Part shown: positions 57,071 to 64,000 of the stretch, piece by piece
Layout: every line of letters starts with the position of its first letter
Position numbering within the stretch: position 1 is the first letter of the stretch
Source: Hyalella azteca
Taxonomy: Eukaryota; Arthropoda; Malacostraca; Amphipoda; Hyalellidae
Assembly: GCF_000764305.2 (NCBI RefSeq)
Contig: NW_025934886.1
Location: 436,953-500,952, forward strand
Direction: 5' to 3'
DNA length: 64,000 nucleotides
Made by a program: the position numbers and the translations under genes
The notes under the pieces: model-generated
What the model was told of the DNA's origin: nothing
The model's database searches: none
Seen by the model: the letters and a program-made list of their open reading frames with translations, nothing else

Positions 57071-58739
57071 AAGAGGTCATATGCATAAGACCCATTAACC
57101 ACTCTTGAAAGAGGTAATTTGCACAAGACTTATTAAACACTCTTACAAGAGACCGTTTCTGCATGTACTACTAACCAATCCTACATACACCATCTATGTG
57201 TATCCTAAACTAACCTTGTAGAAGTTTGACTATTGTTATGTGGGTGTGATGAACTCGTCATCAGCTTGTATATGTCTATTGCAGCTACTTAGTTTATGGG
57301 GAATTAAAGTTGGTGTTTTCTAAGTTTTATTAAACAAAGTTAAAAACAAGTTACATAGTTTATTACATGGGATCAGCAGCTTATGAGAGACGTCAAGGAT
57401 TGTGCCAAATGAGTGGTTAAGAAATTGCGAATTGTGGGGACAAGAAGTAGTAAAGAATTAGCGAATAAGAGGAACATGGACAGGTGATGATGCCTATACT
57501 ATGGTGCAGATAAATTCAATGAGCACTTTGATCAGACTATTGCACTTGCTGGTTGAATTCTGTTAATACTGTAATTCTGTAATACTGTAAAGAAAATAAG
57601 AAAAGAACAATATTAACTAACACAAAGTAAAATTAATGCTCTACCTGCCCACTCAATATATTATTAAAAATGAGAATAAAGATCATGTATGCAGTAAGGT
57701 TGTGCTGTAAAAATAGTATTTACAACCCCTGGTAACAACCTCATAGGTGGGAAGAAGACCCCAACAAAATTGACACAGTCGTGTATGATACTGCAAGCTC
57801 TGTAATACGGTGCCTAGGGATATTGCTGAGAACATAGGACTTCTGTGTACCTAAGGCCCTCTCTGATAGAGAATGATGTCTAGTTGATGAAGTTGATGGA
57901 ATACATTAAGGTTGATGGAATACATTATTTCTTGCAAGTCTGCAGCGTAGTTTCATGGGTGTAGTTACTTGCTTTTAATATTACAGTGTCTGGCGGCTGT
58001 TACTACAAAAGCATTTCAGCGGTTGAGATCTCTTAGTATCTGCAGGCAATGCGCTCTTTCTTTCGGCTGTAATCTCGGCCCCAGTGTTGTAGATGGGGTT
58101 GAGAATTACATTTTTAGGTTCAAATAAATTGTTCACACTGCATACAAAAAATTTGAATTCTGTTTGAATTGCTGTGTGCTTCACTAGGTACATGGTATTG
58201 ATGGTAACAGACTAATTTTTTGTATGTAATGTTCATCCATGTATTGCATTTTTTCGGTAAAGTAGAAGCAAATGAATGGAATGAACACCAAACAGCCATT
58301 CCAACATCAATGCAGTGACAAGGACAGCTTCTACTAATCCCAAAATTCAATCTTAGTGCAAATCCTCTGAAATATGGTAGCTAAGAGAAAGATATATTTC
58401 TTGGGGTTAACATTTATTTTCATACAAAAGCAATATTTTAAATTTTTTCTTTAATTTGTTGAAGAAAGACCAAACTTAGAGGGTTGGTTCCATGTGAATT
58501 TGAGGCTTTCTCTACTGTACCTCACTTGGGTGCTATTCACCCAATGATTGCAATAACCTCAACAGTCTATGGTGACTTGAGTGTACCCTCTGTCAATATT
58601 GTTGGCAACGTGAAAGTGGTACTATATACCTTGCCACTCCCGACGAGTTGAAAGAACTTCCATTCTATTGATAGAGCAATGAAAAAAATTAGTGACTTTT
58701 CTCAATAGTAAACAGAAGTCAAACCTGCACAAGTGTTAC
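57071..58739. other. No supported gene
   Basis: Begins with two copies of a GAAAGAGGT-CATAAGAC-type unit (57070-57155). Later minus-strand open frames (57981-58350) show no motif I can name. Confidence 0.3.
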
Positions 58740-59795
58740 ATTTAATTTTTAGCTTCTTGGTGTTCCAAAATTCAACATATTTTAGCGGGTTTTCCGGCGA
58801 AAGTGGTGGCTTATTTGGCATTGCCGGTAGGCTATTCTATGACATTGATGTGAGAATCCTTAAAGCACGTCTTCGACAATTTTTGATGTGTGCTTCGGAT
58901 CATTATCCTGCTGAAGAATCCAAACAGGACCAAGAGAAAGTTTTTCTGCATACTGCTTGATGTTATTTATAATAATGTCAAGATATTTTTCTTTTTTCAT
59001 GATCCCGTTTTCTTTCATCATATTTCCTGGTTACCTAGCAGAGAAAGAACCCAAAAACATAAGATTCCCACTCTTAGTTTAACTGTGGTGATTGTGTTCT
59101 TTGGATTATGAGCCTCCTTTTTTTTCTCCATCATAAGCAACATCCTTGTGCCCAAATAATTATACTTAGGTCTCATCTGTTCACAAAATCTTGGAGAAAA
59201 AGGAGGCTGGGGAATTAAAACGAGTTTTAGGGACATTCCAGATGTGCTTTCACATGCTTATCTGTTAGTAAAGGGGTTTTCCTGGGTTGACAACCTTTCA
59301 GTCTGTTACAACACGTTTTTCTTTGCAATGTTTGGCTTGATACCTCCATACCAGAAGCATCCAAATTTGACAGAATTTCTTGACTAGGGATCCTAGGATT
59401 GTTGCAAACTGATTGTATTGTGTTCCTGTTGTTGTTGTTGTTGTAATTGCCCGTCCTGGTAGTGGCAACTAGGGAGGGGGGCCCCAGTTACATAGTAGAA
59501 GGGGTATGAATAGGTCAGTATGAATAGGTCAGTTTTTTCCGGCACGAGACAGAGTCTCTCACCACTGCACCACTGCACATTATGTTCCTAGCACATCTAA
59601 GGGAGATTTTTCCTTTTCTTCCTAGACCAACCAGGTTATCCACCCTGTTGAATGATTTGAATTTTTTGATAATGCTCTGATTATAGACGTAGGAACATCA
59701 AATTTCTTGGATATTGCTTCATATCCCAGCCCTTCTCTGTGGAAATTTACTATTTTCTTTCTGAGATCATTACTAAGCTATTTTTTCTTTGCCAT
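58740..59795 (-). pseudogene. Second Tc1-type transposase, broken
   Basis: The minus strand begins ATG near 59795 (MAKKK then a stop) with a helix-turn-helix stretch (LRKKIVNFHREGLGYEAISK). After the LINE tail insertion come LVTRKYD-region residues and KLSLGPVWILQQDNDPKHTS, the second catalytic Asp block of Tc1. Further decay follows (INVIE, then LSPENPLKYVEFW). A Tc1-like end, TATGAATAATTTTGGGCACA, lies at about 60226-60245 outside the frame. It is unrelated in sequence to the Tc1 element at 16067. Confidence 0.75.
59427..59579 (-). mobile_element. LINE 3'-end fragment inserted in the Tc1 transposase
   Basis: A 153-bp piece ending (minus strand) GGACGGGCAATTACAACAAC with further CAA units, like the 3' end of LINE C. 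Flanking 9-mers TTGTGTTCC (59418-59426) and TTATGTTCC (59580-59588) are a one-mismatch target duplication. Confidence 0.8.
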
Positions 59796-61298
59796 CTTCA
59801 AACTTTTAGCTAAATTTTAGCTTTTCCCTAAATTGTGGAAAAATTATACCTATTCTCAGATTTAGCAGAGAAAAATATTATAATGCTTAGTAACATTGAA
59901 TTTTGAAATACAATTATTGAGTATCTAATACTATTTTCAGTAGTTCTTCTTAAACTACTTCAGTAGTTCTTCTACTACTATTTTCAGTAGTTCTTCTTCT
60001 TAAATATTATGATAAATGATCTGGGATAAGAGGGTACAAATATTTATGAACAGTTAGTTACTCACAAAATTCTAAATAATTACAGTTGAAAGTTATTTTC
60101 TAAATATTTTCTAGCAGTAAATTTGTTTTACATTATAATGACAACCTTTTCTAGAAGAATGAGTTGTAGGTGTAAATGATCTTTATTGTTCTTTAAAATT
60201 TGAATTTATTATATATCTGAAGGGGTATGAATAATTTTGGGCACAAGTGTATTTGTGCAATTGTGCATACAAAGTTTTGAAAATACTAAATACTTAGAAT
60301 TACAGTAATGCAGTCAATGGGTCAATGGTGAAATGTTGAAGTTTTGAAGTGCCTTGCCGTTGGCAGAGCAAGGCCATTTAAAAATGGCGATTGACAAGTG
60401 TCTTCATCTCCATTTTTTATTGACACTAGTAAAGTTAAACTTCGTTTTGAATATTAAATTAAAAAAAAAGAATTAAATTGTACATGATTTATTTGAAGTT
60501 AACTTCACATTAAAAGAGTTAACTTTCCTTCATCTGAAGTTATAGTCATGCGAGGTGCAAATGCGGGCATGTGCTTTGTAATATTGGAACGTCCTGGCTA
60601 TGGTAAGTATGGCGGCTTTAAAAATGGCATCTTGCTTCATTTTAATTTTTAATTGTATCAAATCTCCAAAAATAATTCTATATATCCTATTTTATATTAT
60701 TAATTTGAAGTTTTCTTGTTTATTATATGAAATTTAGTTGAATATTTCTTCAATCTCAAAGTATATTGTTAAATTCATAAGTTGGGATATGTAAAATTAA
60801 TTAATTGAATACTTGAACTAAATGTGCAAACAATTAAGCCCATGCCAGCTGACTTTGATGAATTTACTACAGATACAAACTTACAGAGTATGGTCCAGCA
60901 CATGGTGGCATTCTAAATGCCTTATAAATGACCATGCACCTGTGTAATTGAGGAGCATGGTGGTAAAAAATAAGAGTGCGCTTGCTCCACAAAGAGCGGC
61001 ATAGCTGTGCGCTTTAGTACCTATGAGGGGGCTGACAGCAGCAAGCCCGCTCCTATTGTAGCGGGACACTATAATAAGAGCATCAAACTACTGTAGCATT
61101 AATATGTGGCTACTGTAGCATTTAATAATCCATTAAATGAATATATAATGTTTCTATTTATTAAATACAAGTTAAGGTGATGTTTTTGTGAATTGGCAGT
61201 TCTTCCCTCCCATATCATTTACTAAAATTCATGTGTGTACTTTTTTTCTAGGTCATCTCTGTTCTTCCAGAGCTATTCTTCAAAACTCCATCGTCATC
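59796..61298. other. AT-rich flank of the hAT-like gene
   Basis: Holds the outer Tc1 end (about 60226), a CTTCAGTAGTTCTTCTACTAC-type local repeat (59940-60000) and the inverted dispersed repeat (about 60885-60985). A TTTTTTTCTAG acceptor lies at 61241-61251. The frame of the next gene stays open upstream to about 61240. Confidence 0.45.
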
Positions 61299-64000
61299 AT
61301 GGCTTCAACTCATCCTCTAATTAAGTTTGCATTTTCTAATGTATCAGCAGTAGATGGTTCACTTCAAGCACTATGCAAATTTTGCACATTTGGAGGGGGA
61401 TTGGTAAAGTTTGATAGAACAAGTTATAGTAATTTATCAAGACACCTCCTACGTCACCACCCAGATGAATATATAATATATTGTCAACAGACTGAAAAGA
61501 GCTCTTCTCTGGATGCTAGAGGTGAAAAGATGAAGAAATCCCTTTTCCTGTCGTCTACAGAAACAACACCATCCATGTCATCCATTTCATCCCATATCAC
61601 GAAAAAAGACATTCCAACAACTCCATGCAACAGCAACATTTCTAGCACAATGCCTGACTTAACAGAAGCACCAGTCCCATTAGAAATGAACACAAATCAA
61701 GAAGAAGTACATCCAAGTCCAACTGTATCATTTACATCACCTTCACACATTCCAAAACAACAGAGTTATTCATCTGTCTCCATGAATAGAAAAATAAAGC
61801 CAATCCTAATGTGCAAGCCTGAATGCAAATCTTGTAATTCTCTTGAAAATGCTGATAAATTCTTCAAACTTGCATTGAAGGTTGCACTTGATGAATGCAC
61901 ACACAAAACAAATGATTGTTGCTGCACAGGGAAGTTTGCGAAACTTAGTGGAAGAACAGAGGAAGAAAAACGTGTAGTTTCACGACACAAAGCCAGAACC
62001 TTTGATGGTTCTTCTTTCTTATCACAGTACAACAGTAAAAATGATCAAATAGTATATTTTTGTAAAGTCTGCCTCAGCCGCGGACGTCTTAGCAAAGGTA
62101 AGCGTAAAGTTGGAGAATCCTGGACTGAGGGAATGACCTTCACTACCACCAGGAAGAAAAATATAGCCATGAAAATGCATCTGCTAAGTCAACAACACAA
62201 AGAAGCTATGGAATTTACAAAATCCGATGATGAAAGTCAACGAAGATTAGGATTTCCAACTAGAGAAGAACAGGAAAAAGCAACAAGAAACACTATGATT
62301 GCTGGAATCTTCATGACTTCTCATTCGTTACCATTCAGATTGTATACTGCCTTGTGTGCCTTTCTGTCTCTTATCTGCCCATCACACTTGAGCAATCCGT
62401 TGGGCAATCAACATCAAACGCATGTAGGGATCCGTCATGTGCTCTCAGCAAATTATGAAGCCTGTGCTACTACTATGAAGAGATTCTTTTACAGCACTTT
62501 TGCAGCAACAAAGAGCAAGAGAAAAATCACTATTAGCTGTGATAAGGGTACTGCTCCAAAAGATGTATCACGACAGGCCATTGTTGCAACCTATGTTAGG
62601 GATGATGGAATGCCTGAAGAAATGGTTTTAGGGGTTCCAATGATCAGGCAGGGAGGTGCTGTGGCTACTACTAATCATGTTAAAGAAAATGTCTCTTTAT
62701 TCCTTGATCCCTCAACAGTTGCCTTTGTATGCACAGATAGCGAAGCTGTATATACAGGAAATGAAAGTGGCATGATTGAGATGCTGAAGACTTCGAATGA
62801 ATTTCAAAACTTGAATGGCCTCCCTGACTTCTGCCATAAAATAGAAAATTTATTGCAGAGGTCCATGCCCAAATGGGTGTCAGAAACTTTGGCAACATGC
62901 AAATGTGTTTCAGCTTTTGTAAATGATTACAATATTGTTAAAAATATCATACACAAACACATAAACCTTTATCACGGATCAAGCTTCAGTACAATACCAA
63001 ACCAGGGTCAAACTAGGTTTGCACAGTATTTATACCTGCACTTGGATGCAATTTTGAAAAACTTACCCATCATGATTGAAGCCCTTCCTGAACTGGTGAA
63101 TACCCAGACTTTCCTAAGTGATAAAGCAATAGTCATATTGAAATCAATAATCCAGGATTCCTTTATTATTAAAGTCATGTTTATTCGGAGACTCTATAAG
63201 CTCATATCTGAAAAAGAGAAAATAGCTCAAAACACTGACTTTGGACCATTTCAATACAAGCACCTTGTTGACAACCTGGCTTCAGAATTGCAGGAATTGA
63301 AGACACCTTTTATCGATGTAGAAAATTTTCAAGGAAAAGACACTGTGATAAATTTGATGAATGACAATTCCAAATGGATTGATCAAATTTGTAATGAAGC
63401 TCCCAATTACTTGATGATCCCTCAGCCCATTGCTCTTGCAACGCAGTTGTTTTCACTACACCATAGAAACAACTTGGAGGGCAATTCAACTGCTATCAAG
63501 CAACTGTTCAATACTGTTAACATCCAATTTGAGTTATGTGGAAGTGAGTGCAAGGGAGTTGAGGAGTGTGAATGCTTGATAAGTGATTATGAAAAATTCA
63601 TGGCTATTTTTCAATCCCAATATCAAGCTCTGCCCAACAACAGCATTATTAGGCCTGGCACTTCTAAATCACAATCCTACACTCATGCCTTTGCTCGTTA
63701 CATTGCAGAAAACAATCCCAAAAATGTGTATCCAACCAACATCATTCGTTGCCTTGAAATCATCCAGCTGATGAGGCCTTCTCTAGCAGCTACAGAGAGA
63801 GTGATGTCACACATGACATCAATGATGAGCAGATCTGAATCCATGTATGACTCAAACAAAAAAATGACAGGAGATTCTACTACCATTGACAGTTTTCAGA
63901 TGGAAGTATTTCTTAAATGCAACACAAACATCGTACAGCATAATGCTGACCTTGCAAAACAGATATTTCTGGGCAGACATAAAGGATCTCTAATGAAAAA
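61299..64000 (+). CDS. BED-finger hAT transposase-like protein, 3' partial
   Basis: From ATG at 61299 the frame is open for 900 codons to the window edge. Residues 26-53 form a BED-type finger (C26, C29, H49, H53). A second Cys/His finger lies at CKVCLSRG...HLLSQQH (about residues 255-305). The core has ISCDKGTAPKD (D415), CTDSEAVYTG (D480), LPDFCHKIENLLQ and near the end SLAATERVMSHM (E833). Spacing D-65-D-353-E is close to Hermes hAT transposase (D180, D248, E572). No stop or frameshift is seen, in contrast to every other transposase here. It may be a recently active element or a domesticated gene. No inverted repeat was found upstream. An upstream exon joined at 61251 is possible. Confidence 0.8.
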   Translation, partial: MASTHPLIKFAFSNVSAVDGSLQALCKFCTFGGGLVKFDRTSYSNLSRHLLRHHPDEYIIYCQQTEKSSSLDARGEKMKKSLFLSSTETTPSMSSISSHITKKDIPTTPCNSNISSTMPDLTEAPVPLEMNTNQEEVHPSPTVSFTSPSHIPKQQSYSSVSMNRKIKPILMCKPECKSCNSLENADKFFKLALKVALDECTHKTNDCCCTGKFAKLSGRTEEEKRVVSRHKARTFDGSSFLSQYNSKNDQIVYFCKVCLSRGRLSKGKRKVGESWTEGMTFTTTRKKNIAMKMHLLSQQHKEAMEFTKSDDESQRRLGFPTREEQEKATRNTMIAGIFMTSHSLPFRLYTALCAFLSLICPSHLSNPLGNQHQTHVGIRHVLSANYEACATTMKRFFYSTFAATKSKRKITISCDKGTAPKDVSRQAIVATYVRDDGMPEEMVLGVPMIRQGGAVATTNHVKENVSLFLDPSTVAFVCTDSEAVYTGNESGMIEMLKTSNEFQNLNGLPDFCHKIENLLQRSMPKWVSETLATCKCVSAFVNDYNIVKNIIHKHINLYHGSSFSTIPNQGQTRFAQYLYLHLDAILKNLPIMIEALPELVNTQTFLSDKAIVILKSIIQDSFIIKVMFIRRLYKLISEKEKIAQNTDFGPFQYKHLVDNLASELQELKTPFIDVENFQGKDTVINLMNDNSKWIDQICNEAPNYLMIPQPIALATQLFSLHHRNNLEGNSTAIKQLFNTVNIQFELCGSECKGVEECECLISDYEKFMAIFQSQYQALPNNSIIRPGTSKSQSYTHAFARYIAENNPKNVYPTNIIRCLEIIQLMRPSLAATERVMSHMTSMMSRSESMYDSNKKMTGDSTTIDSFQMEVFLKCNTNIVQHNADLAKQIFLGRHKGSLMK

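Overview
The window is animal nuclear DNA. Genes are split by introns with GT/AG junctions. Most of the sequence is transposable elements of types typical of invertebrate genomes (piggyBac, hAT, Tc1/mariner, pogo/Tigger, Jockey-like LINEs, Penelope-like elements, a tRNA-derived SINE, solo LTRs). I infer an arthropod, possibly a crustacean, but nothing in the sequence fixes the species. No bacterial operons, CRISPR arrays or rRNA were seen.

Host genes are few. At 1-4811 (+) lie exons of a gene whose last two exons match the conserved C-terminus of the DNA-end-resection factor CtIP/RBBP8 (Sae2/Ctp1 family). At 36344-38214 (+) lie the last two exons of a caspase-like protease. Its His/Cys pair is kept, but the active-site and pocket signatures are altered. 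A lone exon-like segment sits at 51428-51519. At 61299-64000 (+) an uninterrupted reading frame of at least 900 codons runs off the window. It encodes a BED-finger hAT transposase-like protein with a plausible D-D-E triad and is the only transposase-type frame here without visible damage.

Region by region: 0.5-5.2 kb, CtIP introns and 3' flank full of minisatellites; 6.3-7.6 kb, 5'-truncated piggyBac transposase; 8.6-9.1 kb, 37/74-bp satellite; 9.3-9.75 kb, solo LTR; 10.9-11.8 kb, palindromic element around an assembly gap; 11.8-21.3 kb, a hAT element split by pogo-like, Tc1 and LTR insertions; 23-27.3 kb, Penelope-like and Tigger remnants; 27.5-35.5 kb, a minus-strand LINE holding a second LINE and a hAT element that itself holds an IS630-type element; 36.3-38.2 kb, caspase; 38.2-39.2 kb, LINE fragment; 39.2-43.1 kb and 51.9-55.8 kb, two copies of a large repeat; 44.3-49.4 kb, pogo and LINE remnants; 53-60 kb, SINE, LINE, Penelope and Tc1 pieces; 61.3 kb to the end, the hAT-like frame.

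Many insertions can be dated relative to one another because target-site duplications are intact and because paired copies show the empty site. Two palindromic sequencing-adapter junctions lie inside the 20-bp minisatellite at 40.4-41.3 kb, so that array is partly an assembly artefact. Exon junctions and element ends were read by eye; family names rest on remembered motifs, not on database searches.
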